A stretch of DNA of 64,000 bases from Caenorhabditis remanei (lineage: Eukaryota > Nematoda > Chromadorea > Rhabditida > Rhabditidae), in the NCBI RefSeq assembly GCF_010183535.1, contig NC_071329.1, positions 3,162,001 to 3,226,000 on the forward strand, written 5' to 3'. The position numbers and the translations under genes were made by a program. This document shows positions 11,824 through 22,900 of the stretch, piece after piece. Within the stretch, counting starts at the first letter, position 1; every line of letters begins with the position of its first letter. The notes under the pieces are model-generated. The model searched no databases. It was not told the DNA's origin and saw only the letters and a list, made by a program, of their open reading frames with translations.

Positions 11824-12400
11824 TTCTCACTCTGAAAAATCGATTTTTATTCGGGAAATCCGGTTTTAAAGCGGATAAAACCGGTGGAAAATCAGTGGAA
11901 ATAATAAAAATGCAAAATACGTTGAGAAATGCAAACGCGCTCCAATGAGAACATAAAAGCGCGGAAGTTTAAAATTTGTTTTTGCTGGCGCGATTCTCGA
12001 TGACGAGTTTTGTGTCAGTAAAACCCTTGCGCGGAAATTTATTTTTGCCCGAATTATTTTTTCGGTAAAAACCCGATTTTCTTAGATTTCGGAGGATTTT
12101 TTTGAAGTTTCTGGTGTGAAAAATCGTGTTTTTCGACGATTTTTGACCTAGAAATGCTATTTTTTCGCGAAAAATGCCGCAAAAACATGATTTTTAGGAT
12201 TTGAAAAATGATGAAAATTTTTCAAAAAATTATTTTGAAGTGTTCCCTAGGTTCTCGCAGTTTTAAACCATTTTCATCAGTTTCTCCATCAAATTTCATT
12301 ATTTTTGGTGTGTTTCCATAATTTTTAGCCGCTTTTCCTCTATTTTTCTCGATTGTTGCATCATTCCTCCCCAAAAACCTTCTAAATCTCCCATTTTCAG
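11824..12400. promoter_or_regulatory. Divergent promoter region between nrde-2 and atad-3
   Basis: The two start codons point away from each other and are 577 bases apart, so both genes must be controlled from this segment or from introns. It holds several GCGCGGAA and GGCGCG words around 11950-12040 in otherwise AT-rich DNA. No TATA element or named factor site can be assigned with confidence. Confidence 0.5.
12394..12400 (+). promoter_or_regulatory. Probable SL1 trans-splice acceptor at the atad-3 start codon
   Basis: The perfect nematode acceptor TTTTCAG directly abuts ATG at 12401, with no in-frame exon upstream. This is typical of spliced-leader addition in Caenorhabditis. It also fixes the start: the next residues, MSWLFGV, match the conserved ATAD3 N-terminus. 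Confidence 0.7.
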
Positions 12401-15400
12401 ATGTCTTGGTTATTCGGTGTGCAGAAAAAACGCGACTCCACAAATTCCGGAGGACTTTCAGGCGGCCGGGGCGCCCGGAGGTCCTCAACAACCGGGTCAG
12501 CAGCCAAAACCCGACCAGGGTAACAGTAAAATGGCGTATTCTTTCGATTCGACGGCGCTGGAGCGAGCAGCAAAGGCCGCCCGTGATCTAGAACGTTTTC
12601 CGAATGCCAAAGAGGCTTTAGAACTGTCGAGAATGCAAGAAGTCACTCGCCAGAAGGAAGTGGAGAATGAGACGAAGAAAATTGAGGCTCAACTCGCTAA
12701 TATGAAATCAGAACATATTCGAGTCGCTGAAGAGGAGAGACGAAAGACTCTCGGAGAGGAGACTAAGCATGCTCACTCGGTATGGCCTTTTCGGCCGGAA
12801 ATGTGCAAAAAAAAATGGCTGAAAATCGGGATTTTTTGGTAGAAATATCGTCAAGAAGCGTTTTTTTTGGCTCCTGACATTATTTTCTCACAGAAAATCT
12901 ATATTTTCACCGTCGATTCGTTTTGAATTCAGAAATTTTGTGGTTCTGACTGAAAATAGACGGAATGTCAAAAAATTCTGGCTTTAAGAGCTAAATTCCA
13001 GCTTTGAACCTGCATTCTCCTCCTGGATGCATTTTTGATTAGAAAAAAAGACGATTTTGAGAAAATGCAGTCAATTTTGAGCGAAAAACGACTGTTTTCT
13101 TGTTTCAAACAGCCAATTTTCACCTTTTGAGCATATTTTTCATCTAGACGTTTGATTTTGGCTCAGAACACATATTTTCATTGAAAAAAACGCATTTTTG
13201 ATCAGAAAACTGTCCAAAAACCACTTTTTTCGAGCAAAAACTCAGTTTTTACTGTGAAACATGCAGAAAAATGACCTTTTCTCTCCCAAAATTTAGGTTT
13301 TCAGTCGGGATTCAGATCTGGCAGTTTAGAATCATTTTTTCGTCGAAAATCAAGTTTTTCAAGCTAAAAATGCGTTTATACCCAAAAAATTCGGTCATTT
13401 TTCACACCAAAACTGTTATTTTGACTAAAAACCGATGAAAAATCGACTTTGTGGCTGAAAACCAACTTTTTCCACCTCGAAATTTCATTGTTTTAACGGA
13501 AAATTCAGAATTTGTGCAAAAAACAGCTGAGAAACTTCAATTTTTGACTGAAAATTTTCTTTTCACATTTTTTTTAACTCAATTTCAGCTTTAAAAAAAG
13601 TCATTCGGGTTGGAAAACAGCTCAGAAAGCTGAATTTTTGATGGAAAACCGGCGTTTCACCTCAAAATTTCATTTTTTACGAAAAATTCAAAATTTCAGC
13701 AAAAAAAATCAGCTCCAAAAGCTCCATTTTTGACTGAAAAGTGGCTTTTCACATCGAAATTTTGCAATTTTGTCGATCTTTGGACTAAATGTGACCCTTT
13801 TTTTTCATCTCAAAAAGAGATTTTTCACGAAAAACTCAAAATTTCAGCGAAAATTAGCTCAGAAAGCTCCATTTTTGACTGAAAAGCGGCTTTTTACTCT
13901 GAAATTTTACTGTGTTGTCGATCTTTGGACTAAATGTGACGAAAAACCCATTTTTTCCATCTCAAAACGAGATTTTCACGAAAAACTCAAAATTTCAGAT
14001 AAAAACAGCTCAGATGCCTCTTTTTGACTGAAAATTGGCTTTTTACTTCGAAATTTTACTGCTTTGTCAATTTTGGACTAAATGTGGCGAAAAACGCATT
14101 TTTTCCATCTCAGGATGAGATTTTTCACTAAAAAAATTCAGAATTTCTTTTTTTTTTTAACTGAAAAGTGGCTTTTCACTTTGAATTTTTTCAATTTTTA
14201 TGCTCAAAATTTGCTTATCTCCTAATTTTCAGCGCGCCGAGTATCAAGACCAACTGGCCCGTAAACGTGCGGAAGAGGAGCTCGCAATGAAGGCTCGAAT
14301 GCAAGAGGAGAGTCTCCGAAAGCAAGAAGAATCAGTGAAAAAGCAAGAATTGCTTCGAAAACAGACGATTGAGCACGAGTTGGCACTGAAACACAAATAC
14401 GAATTGGAGAAGATTGATGCGGAGACACGGGCGAGAGCCAAGGCAGCAAGAGACAATCGAGACGTAAATTTGGAGCAAATGAAGCTTCATGAGGAAGAGA
14501 ACCGAAAAACGGTCATTGAGAAGATCAAGACGAGCGGAGAGCTCATTGGCTCGGGGCTCAATCAGTTTTTGAGTGATAAGACGAAGATTGCGGCGGCTGT
14601 CGGAGGGTTGACGGCGTTGGCGGTTGGATGGTACACGGCGAAAAGGGGAACTGGCATCACTGCACGTTATATTGAGTCGAGATTGGGAAAACCGAGTCTT
14701 GTTAGAGAGACATCGAGGATTACGCCGTTGGAGATTGCAAAGCATCCGATTAAGGTGCGGAGAAAAAAAATTTAGTAATCAAAATTGTTTTTGTAATTAT
14801 TTGATTTCTACCATACTTGCAACATATCGGCCCGGCCCGTCGGCCCAACCCGGCCCGGCCCGGCCCGGCTCGGTCGGCCCGGTGTCAAAAAATGAGCACA
14901 ATTTTTTCACAAAATTTTTTTGAAATTTTCGTCAAAAATAGTAAAAAATCCTATTATCGAAATAAAAAAGTTCCGACATTTTTTTCCTCGTCGGTGTTTG
15001 CGGACTCAAGCCAAAATTATCAAATTTTGGCTTGAGTCCGCAAACACCGAGGGGGAAAAAATGTCGGAACTTTTTTGTTGCGACAATATGTAAACTTGAG
15101 TTTTATCGATATGTAAAAACATAGTCGAAAATTCGATTTTTTGCGAAAAAAATCAAAAAAATGAAAATTTTCAAATTTTTGTACTGTGACCCGGCCCGTT
15201 GCAAGTATGATTTCTACCCATTTCAACGGAAAAAAAGTCCGAAAAAATCACGAGAAACTAGCGATTTTAATGATTTTCCATAGTCTGGCACAATATTTAT
15301 CGGTTTCTGATGGAATTGCACGTAAAAAGTCGCATAAATTCTACAAAACCACAATTTTCGTGACTTTTCTTGGAAAAAATAGCTCAAAAACGCTGAAAAC

Positions 15401-18400
15401 TCTATTCAAAGGATTTTTCCATTGTAAAAACAGCTGAAATTTGAGTTTCACAGCGATTTCAACTGTTAGACGAGGACCGAATTCATATTTTTTGATTGTA
15501 GATTTCAATACTTCAGAAAATTCTAACATGAAACTTTTATTATTAGCGAATACGCTAAAATTCGCACTAAACGCCACAATTCCCGTTCATCTGACGCTTT
15601 GGTGGAAGATATTATCCGCGCGGTCGTGTATTGTCCTCTCGGACAAGATTTTTGCTCAATTCCTCGTTTTCCCACTTTTTCCAACAAATTTGCTGTCTTC
15701 TTTTTCAATTTAAATCGCGAAAAGTTGTTGGAAAAAGTGAGAAAACTAGGAATTGATCAAAAATCTTGTCCGAGAGGACTACACGACCGCGCGGATAATA
15801 TCTTCCACCAACGCGTCAGATGAACGGGAATTGTGTAGCGATTTTTAGCATATCCGTCAAAAATAACAGTTTCTTAGAATTGTCTGAATTATCGGAATCT
15901 GTAATTTAAAAATTATGACTTCAGTCCTCCTTTAATACTTGAAATTGCTGTGAAACTTAAAAAATGTGATATTTTTATTATAAAAACGTGTTTGAACAGA
16001 GTTTTGAGCGGTATTCGAGCTATTTTTTCCGAGAAAAGTCACGAATATTGTGGTTTTGAAGAATTTTCGCGACTTTTCACATGCAATTCTATCAGAAAAC
16101 GTTAAATCTCTTCTAAAATACCGAAATTCTTAACATTTGCAACCTATTCCAGACAATCCAAATGATGACTCGTCAGAAGAAGGATCCCTTGGAGGGAGTC
16201 GTTCTCTCTCCAGCACTCGAACGTCGTCTTCGTGACATTGCCATCACCACATCGAACACGAAACGCAATAATGGTCTCTTCAGAAATGTAATGTTCTACG
16301 GACCACCGGGAACCGGAAAGACTCTTTTCGCAAAGAGTTTGGCTCAACACAGTGGTTTAGACTACGCGGTGCTCACAGGAGGAGATATTGCTCCATTGGG
16401 TCGTGACGGTGTTTCAGCCATTCATAAAGTGTTCGATTGGGCTGGGAAGTCGAGAAAAGGACTGATTGTTTTCATTGATGAAGCGGACGCTTTCCTTCAG
16501 AAACGATCGAAAGACGGAATGTCGGAAGACACTCGTGCCGCGTTGAACGCCTTCTTGTTTAGAACTGGAGAACAGTCCAGGAAATTCATGTTGGTCGTTG
16601 CTTCCAATCAACCCGAGCAATTCGATTGGGCTGTTAATGATCGGTAAGAGAGTCTCGAATGGCGCAGAGAGAATTGGCTAGAAATTGACTATTTGAAGGC
16701 TAATTTATCGGAATTGGCTGAAAATCGGCGATTTTCAGCACATATTCTATAGTTTTCATTCGAAAGCTATCAACTTTCAGAGAGCTGAAAAATTCCAAGA
16801 TCTTGCATTTTCTCGTTCAAAAATCAAGTTTTTTTGAATCAAAAACATGATTTTCAACATCTGGAAGTCTGTTTTGAGTGCAGATTCGCATTTTATGGAC
16901 ATTCTCTGTATTAATACTCTAAAAACTGAAAACTCTCCGAATTGTGAATTTTCAGTCTGGTCGAAATTCCAAAGTGGCCGAACTTTTAGTTTTCCAGTTT
17001 CTAGGTCGTGTCAAAAAAAAAAAAAAAACATAGTGTCAAAAAATGATGAGAGTTACAGTCAGGCTTGGTCGGAGTCGGAGAATCGGATAATCCGATTCTC
17101 CGATTCTCCGACTTTTTTCGGAGAAATTATCCGTCGGATAATTCTCCGACTTTTCATTTCGGAGAAATTATCCGAAATTCTCCGATTCTCCGAAAAAAAA
17201 GTCGGAGAATTTCGGAGAATACCGGAGACGACGACACTCAAAACCCTGTTTTGGTGATATTTCTACTGGTAAACGCTTTTAATGATGATAAAACATGTTT
17301 TAGAAAGGTGAATTCTGAAAAAAGTAACAGAAAATCCGTTTTAGAAGCATTTTTGGGAACATTTTTGGATTCTCCGAAATTCTCCGATTCTCCGAGAAAA
17401 AAAGTCGGAGAAAATCTCGGATATCCGAATCTCCGACTTTTTTTTCGGAGAAAAAGTCGGATATCCGATTCTCCGACTTTTTTTCGGAGAAAATTTCGAT
17501 TCTCCGATTCTCCGAAAATTTTTCTCCGACCAAGCCTGGTTACAGTTACAATAGATTTTCTGCTCGAAAATTCCAGAATTTCAATTTTTTTTTGTTCAAA
17601 TTATTGGGAATTTGAACGAATTTTTGAATTCGAAAAACCGGTTTTTACCTTACTTTCTCAATTTTTCCCAAAAATGTCGAATTTTTGACTATTTGACTAA
17701 ACTTCAGAATTCAATCAAACGATAGTTATGCATCAAAAAATTGAAATTTTTAATGTAAAATTTCAAAAAAATTCAAAAAATTTGGTAAAAAATAGGTACC
17801 TTTTTTGAAGCCGGGTCGGGCCTTGAAAATTCTCTACCGGCCCGGCCCGGGCCTTCGGGCCGTAAATTTGCAAGTATGGTTTTTACCGAAGTTAGTCCTC
17901 CTCCCTCCCTAAACTCCGCCTTCCTTATTTTCAGTCTTGATCAACTCGTCGGAGCGATTTTGGAGCGATTTTTAGAATATGAGTCAATAATAAAAGATTT
18001 TTAGAATATTCTGAAGCATCGGAATCTGCAATTTTAAAAATGAAGAATGAAGTCCTCCTTTAGAGATTTTAAGCGATAAAATCAAGTTTTAGACGCATTT
18101 TAGCTGCAAAAATTGCTGAAAATCTTTTTTTTTTTCCCCCGTTTTTAGCCATTAAATTCTTTTTCAGTCTCGATCAACTCGTCGAGTTCACACTTCCCGG
18201 AAACGAAGAACGCGAGCGTATCCTCCTCCAATACTTCAACGAGCACATCGTCGTGCCAGCAACAAGTGGTTCCCGTTCTCAACGTCTGAAACTCGACAGT
18301 TTCGATTGGGTGAAAAAATGCAATGAGATTGCGAAAAAGACGAGCGGAATGAGTGGAAGAGAGCTGAGTAAACTGGTCATCGGATGGCAAGCTTCGGCGT

Positions 18401-18567
18401 ACGCATCGGAAACCGGTGTGCTCACGGAGGCGATTGTCGATAGGAATACGGCTGATGCTATGATTCAACACGAGCATAAAATGGAGTGGTTGGAGAAGGA
18501 ACAGTTGAAAGCACGTCATCAGGAGACCAAGTTTGGAACCACGTTGAAGAGAGAGACCGCTGTTTAG
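12401..18567 (+). CDS. atad-3: ATAD-3, mitochondrial inner-membrane AAA+ ATPase; apparent frameshift in exon 1
   Basis: Exons 12401-12779, 14233-14754, 16153-16643 and 18168-18567 join in phase to about 596 residues, the normal family length. Order: conserved MSWLFGV start, Pro/Gly/Gln linker, long coiled coil (residues about 45-220), membrane segment [14 protein letters not shown] (about 246-259), AAA domain with Walker A GPPGTGKT (350-357), Walker B FIDEAD (407-412) and the NQPEQFDW segment. ATAD3 spans the inner membrane and supports mitochondrial nucleoids, cristae and contacts with the ER; in C. elegans it is essential. Oddity: in exon 1 the start frame meets a stop at about 12521. The conserved frame (beginning [10 protein letters not shown]) follows only if one A of the six-A run at 12425-12430 is removed. 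This is either an assembly error or a real lesion. Without it, the first in-frame ATG of the coiled-coil frame is at about 12531. Intron 2 carries a hAT-like element and an 0.8-kb palindrome; intron 3 carries two hAT-like elements and a decoy acceptor. Confidence 0.95.
14812..15209. mobile_element. Fold-back word-array element (hAT-like), word CGGCCCGG, with a nested inner palindrome
   Basis: Ends CATACTTGCAAC / GTTGCAAGTATG. A CCCGG array lies inside the left end, with a short remnant at the right. Perfect 8-bp duplication ATTTCTAC at 14804-14811 and 15210-15217. The core contains a second palindrome of about 60-base arms centred near 15020 (GGCTTGAGTCCGCAAACACC), which looks like an independent insertion or inverted duplication. 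Lies 58 bases after atad-3 exon 2. Confidence 0.85.
15303..16101. repeat. 0.8-kb near-palindrome in atad-3 intron 2
   Basis: Left TTTCTGATGGAATTGCACG pairs with right GCAATTCTATCAGAAA. Inner arms also pair: GTGACTTTTCTTGGAAAAAA with TTTTTTCCGAGAAAAGTCAC, and CCGCGCGGTCGTGTA with TACACGACCGCGCGG. The centre is near 15700. It carries the GACTTCAGTCCTCCTTTAA motif near 15925. It ends only about 50 bases before exon 3, so a folded intron would bring the two splice sites close together. Confidence 0.8.
17060..17538. mobile_element. Fold-back word-array element (hAT-like), word TCTCCGATTC
   Basis: Ends CAGGCTTGGTCGGAG / CTCCGACCAAGCCTG. Both sides are arrays of CTCCGATT / CGGAGAAT words with an AT-rich middle. 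Perfect 8-bp duplication GTTACAGT at 17052-17059 and 17539-17546. Open frames in this stretch are by-products of the repeat and are not genes. In atad-3 intron 3. Confidence 0.85.
17649..17878. mobile_element. Degenerate fold-back element (hAT-like), word GGCCCGG
   Basis: The right end ..GCAAGTATG and GGCCCGG array match the sister elements. The left end CTTACTTTCTCAA is decayed. The 8-bp repeat GTTTTTAC is intact on both sides (17641-17648 and 17879-17886), which defines the element although its left arm is nearly lost. In atad-3 intron 3. Confidence 0.65.
17921..18065. repeat. Duplicated splice acceptor with first bases of atad-3 exon 4, plus fold-back remnant
   Basis: TTATTTTCAG followed by TCTTGATCAACTCGTCG (17935-17951) copies the true acceptor and exon-4 start at 18168 with one mismatch. 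After 17 exon bases it turns into sequence related to the GAAGTCCTCCTTTA fold-back family. It cannot serve as a coding exon, because the frame reaches a stop within about 20 codons. Confidence 0.75.
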
Positions 18568-19917
18568 ATTTCACTTTCTTATTATTCTCCCTGTTTTCCC
18601 GTTTTTGTTACACCGTTTTCACCCGATTTTTAAAGATTTTTACAAATTTTTACAGAGAATTTGTGATTTAGAACTGGAATTTTGAAGGTTTTTGAGCATT
18701 TTTATGCTGAAAGTGACTTTTTTTTAGAGAATAACTGAAAAATTGAAATTTTTTGCCTGAAAACCGAAATTTTCAGTTTGAAAACTGGGACTAATTTTAA
18801 GGAGAATTTGTGAAAACAGAAATTTTGAAGGTTTTTGGGCTTTTTGAGGGATGAAAATGACGATTTTGAAGGTTTTAGCTGAAAATCGGTGTTTTTAGAC
18901 TGAAATTTTCTGAGATTCAACTTTTTTGTTTCTAAAATTGAGAATTTTCAATAATTTTTGAATCTACAAAGCCGATTTTCAAAGAGAATTTGTGATCTGC
19001 AATTTTGAAGGTTTTTGAGCATTTTTAATGCTGAAAATGACTTTTTTGAGTGAATAACTGAGAAAAATGGAAATTTTTGAGCTGAAAATCGGTTTTTTCT
19101 GCCTGAAGTCTAGAATTATCGATTTTCTGAGATGAAAATCCGTTTCTCTGCTTAAAAATTCCAGAATTTTGGATTTTTTGAGCTGAAAATTGCAAATTCG
19201 AGCTCAAATAGTGTCAAAAAATGATGAAAATTACTGTTTTGGAGTCTGAAAATTCCAGAAATTCAACTCTTTTTGTTTCTAAAATTAAGAATTTCTACGA
19301 GTTTTTGAATCTAAAAAGCCGATTTTCACTAAAAAAAATCTTATTTTTGTTGATTTTTCAGCCCGAAAAGTGAATTTTTTGAAATAAAAAGTAATTTTCG
19401 AGCTGAAATTCACATATTTCCTATCAAAATTATCAAATTTTTATGCGAAAATGCTCAAAAATTGCATTTTTCTGACTGAAAATCGATTTTCTGCTCAAAA
19501 ATTTCCCAATTTTTTTGATCTATCCCATTTGATCTACACAAAAAACCTCCAAAAATCATTCAGTAGATCACAAATTTCGCCGTTTTTCCTCATATATTCC
19601 TTGTTTTTTCTTTCATTTCCTTCATTTTTTTTTGTCTTTTCCGGTAATTTAAATAGGAATTTTTCTTGTTTTTAGTGGTTTTTAGTGATTTTCAGATAGT
19701 TTTTATTGTTTTTTTTCTTGTTTTTAATCAATTTTCAAGGTTTTTCACTCAAAAAATCCCATAAATAAAGCGATATTCGCGTCTAGCTAATTAATTAATT
19801 ACCCCCCTAATTATCACCCTCACTAATCAGTTTTCTTTGTAGAAATATCAATTTTAATATTTCATTATTTTTAATTTTTCTCATTTTTTCAAAAAATCGA
19901 TAATCATTCCAGACCAA
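18568..19917. other. Spacer between atad-3 and the SZT2 gene
   Basis: 1.35 kb of AT-rich words such as 'gagctgaaaat' and 'tttttgcctgaaaa', loosely repeated (18680-18780 resembles 18960-19060). AATAAA at about 19764 is the first clear polyadenylation signal on the + strand, but it is far from the atad-3 stop. The gap is too wide for a typical operon. No RNA gene seen. Confidence 0.5.
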
Positions 19918-19941
19918 ATGATCGATTTGATCTGGAAATAA
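19918..19941 (+). promoter_or_regulatory. Short upstream open frame in the SZT2 leader
   Basis: An ATG seven codons before an in-frame TAA (MIDLIWK) begins just after a possible spliced-leader acceptor (ATTCCAG, 19907-19913) and ends 12 bases before the SZT2 start codon at 19954. If the leader starts at that acceptor, this is the first ATG of the mRNA and would reduce initiation at the main start. Confidence 0.4.
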
Positions 19942-19953
19942 GAATAGAAAATA

Positions 19954-22900
19954 ATGGAAGAGAAGAAGCTTCGGGAGGCTGGAGAGGTCTTCCTCTTCAT
20001 GCACAGGTTTGTTTTGAATAAGAAAATGGAAAAAAAAAGAATTTTTTCAGCGAAAAACAGTTTAAAAAACAAGATTTTTCAGTGAAAAAAAACACGAAAA
20101 TTCGCAAATTTCGGAGATTTTAAAGCGGAAATCATTGATTTTCGATGAAAATTGCAATTTTTGATAGAAAAAACGCAGAAAAATGAGTTGAAAATCAAAA
20201 ATTGAAAATTTTTTGGGTGATTTTCCGACATTTGACATTGAAAATTATGAGTTTTCTGCTGATTTTTCGAGAATTTTCAGATTTTAAATGAGAAAAATGT
20301 CATTTTCAGTCCAAGAAATATGATTTTTAACTTATTTTTTGGTAATTAAACTGCAATTTTTGATTTTCAACTCATTTTTCGCTAATTTTGAATAAAAATT
20401 CTCGTTTTCCGACTAGAAATTCTCATTTTCTCGGGTGTTTCTTTCAAAAATTGCAATTTCAAAGAGATTTTCAATAAATTACAGCAAAAACAGTTTAAAA
20501 AAACCTGAAAAATTGCAAATTTCGGAGATTTTAAAGAGGAAATCATTGATTTTCGATGTCAAATGTCAGAGAATCCCTTGTAAATTTCAATTTTTGACTG
20601 AAAAAACGCAGAAAAATGAGAATTTTTGTTTAAATTAGCGAAAAATGAGTTGAAAATCAAAAATTGAAAATTTTTTGGGTGATTTTCAGACATTTGACAT
20701 TAAAAATTATGAGTTTTCTGATGATTTTTCGAGAATTTTCAGATTTTAAATGAGAAAAATGTCATTTTCAACTTTTCGCTCATTTTGAATAAAATGAAAA
20801 TGACATTTTTCTCAACAAAAATCTGAAAATTCATGAAAAATCAGCGGAAAACTCATAATTTTCAATGTCAAATGTCTGAAAATCTCTCTTAAACTGAAAT
20901 TTTTGATTTTCAACTCATTTTCCGCTCATTGTGAACAAAAAATGAGATTTTTAAGCTGAAATCATTGATTTTCGATGTCAAATGTCTGAAAATCTCTCGG
21001 AAATTGCAATTTTTGATAGAAAAAACACAGTAAAATGAGTTGAAAATCAAAAATACGAAATTTTTGAGGTATTTTCCGACATTTGACATTGAAAATTATG
21101 AGTTTTCTGCTGATTTTTCGAGAATTTTCAGATTTTAAATGAGATAAATGTCATTTTCAAACTTAGAAATATGATTTTCAACTCATTTTTTCGCTCATTT
21201 TGAATAAATCTCGGGTTTGGATAATGTCTGGCGCACCGTGGACGCGTTTTCAGTTAATCGTTTTGAAAAATCGCGTCAAAGCTGCCCCAGCCTTCACTGA
21301 AACTCGAAAGTCTCGTGTTTCAATGATGTCTGGCGCACATGCGACGCGCGTAGCTTTTAAATTTTTTGGATTTTTCCAAGATTTCCCAACTGTCTGGCGC
21401 ACCTCGGACGCATTTTTAGAGTATTGTTTTGAAAAAAACCGCGTCGAAGGTGCGCCAGACAATCAAAACAATCTAGAACCGCGTCAAAGGTGCTCCAGGC
21501 TTCACTAAAATTTGAAAATCGCGATTTGAAGTGATGGCTGGTGTACCGTGGACGCGTTTTCAGTTTATCGTTTTGAAAAATCGCGTCAAAAGTGCCCCAG
21601 CCTTCACTGAAATTCAAAAATCTCGGGTTTCAATGATGTCTGGCGCGCCTGAGACGCATGTAGATTTCACAGTTTTTCAGAGATTTCAAGATTTTCCTAC
21701 TGTCTGGCGCACCTCGGACGCGTTTTTAGAGTATCGTTCCTAAAAATCGCGTCAAAGGTGCGCCAGACTTCATTCAAACCCGTGATTTTTGATTTTCAGG
21801 GAAGTCTGGCGCACCTTTGACGCGGTTTTTCAAAACGATACTCTAAAAACGCGTCCGAGGTGCGCTAGACCAAAGGAAAATCTGAAAAAAACTGTAAAAA
21901 TTTCGCGTCCCAGGCGCGCCAGCCATCATAACAGCTCGAAATTCTCGCGAAGGCTGGCGCACCGTTGACGCGATGTTTCAAAACGATACTCTAAAACGCG
22001 TCCGAGGTGCACCAGACAGTCTGTCTGGCGCGCCTGAGACGCGCCAAACACAGTTTTTTTTTGTGATTTTTTCAGTCAAAAACTCTGATTTTCAGACCAA
22101 AAAAACCCAAATTTCCAGTTAAAAACCCTAAATTCCCAATAAATTTCCAATATTCCAGAATATTCCGTGCGTCTCGTAACCTGCGTGCTCACTGGTACAT
22201 TGATCATCTCGACAAGGCAGTCTCAATTCAACCGATTCCCCAACAATCTGATCTTAAAGAAGAAGAAGATGAATATAGTCAAGAAATGACAGTAATCGGT
22301 ATCGTTCCACTCGGTGGCGATCCGACTGAAATTGTGGGAAACGAGGAGTTTCGGGTTACGGTCAACACGAAATGCACTTATATATCAAGATATTATCGCA
22401 TCGTTTTTGTTCTCGATTTGAGTCCGTCTGTTGTCGTGGCGGTAAGTAAAAAATAGCGAAAATTACACAAAAAAAACTGGAAATTGGACAGAAAATCGGG
22501 GTTTTTTTACTGAAAATTGAGGATTTTTTGCTGAAAATACACAAAGAAAAGTGTCCAAAAATTTAGAAATTGGCTAAAATGCGATGAGAACACTGTAAAT
22601 CTCTCAAAAATTGAGTTTTCGAGCTGAAAATTATCCAAATCCGAACTAATTCACAGAAAATGGAAATCGAAGTTTTGACTGAAAATCGAACTTTTTGACT
22701 GAAATTAGATGTTTTTACCTTGAAAAAATAGCAAGAAACCGCTGAAAATCGCTAAAAAATACACGAAATGGTGTAAAATGCGATGAAAACACCGAAAATT
22801 GGCTTGAAATGGTCAAAAGGGGGGTTGTCGAGCTGAAAATGATCCTCAAAACAGATCTAATATCACAGGAAATACTGAAAATTGGACACTTAAAACGTCC

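Noticed and set aside
16847..17688. Long + strand open frames across the CTCCGATT element
   Set aside because: They are translations of the repeat words (SDSPTFF type) between two perfect target duplications, with no homology or splice context.
21195..22052. CRISPR-like regular spacing of a 20-base word
   Set aside because: The organism is a eukaryote, the words alternate in orientation, and the spacers are AT-rich repeats rather than unique.
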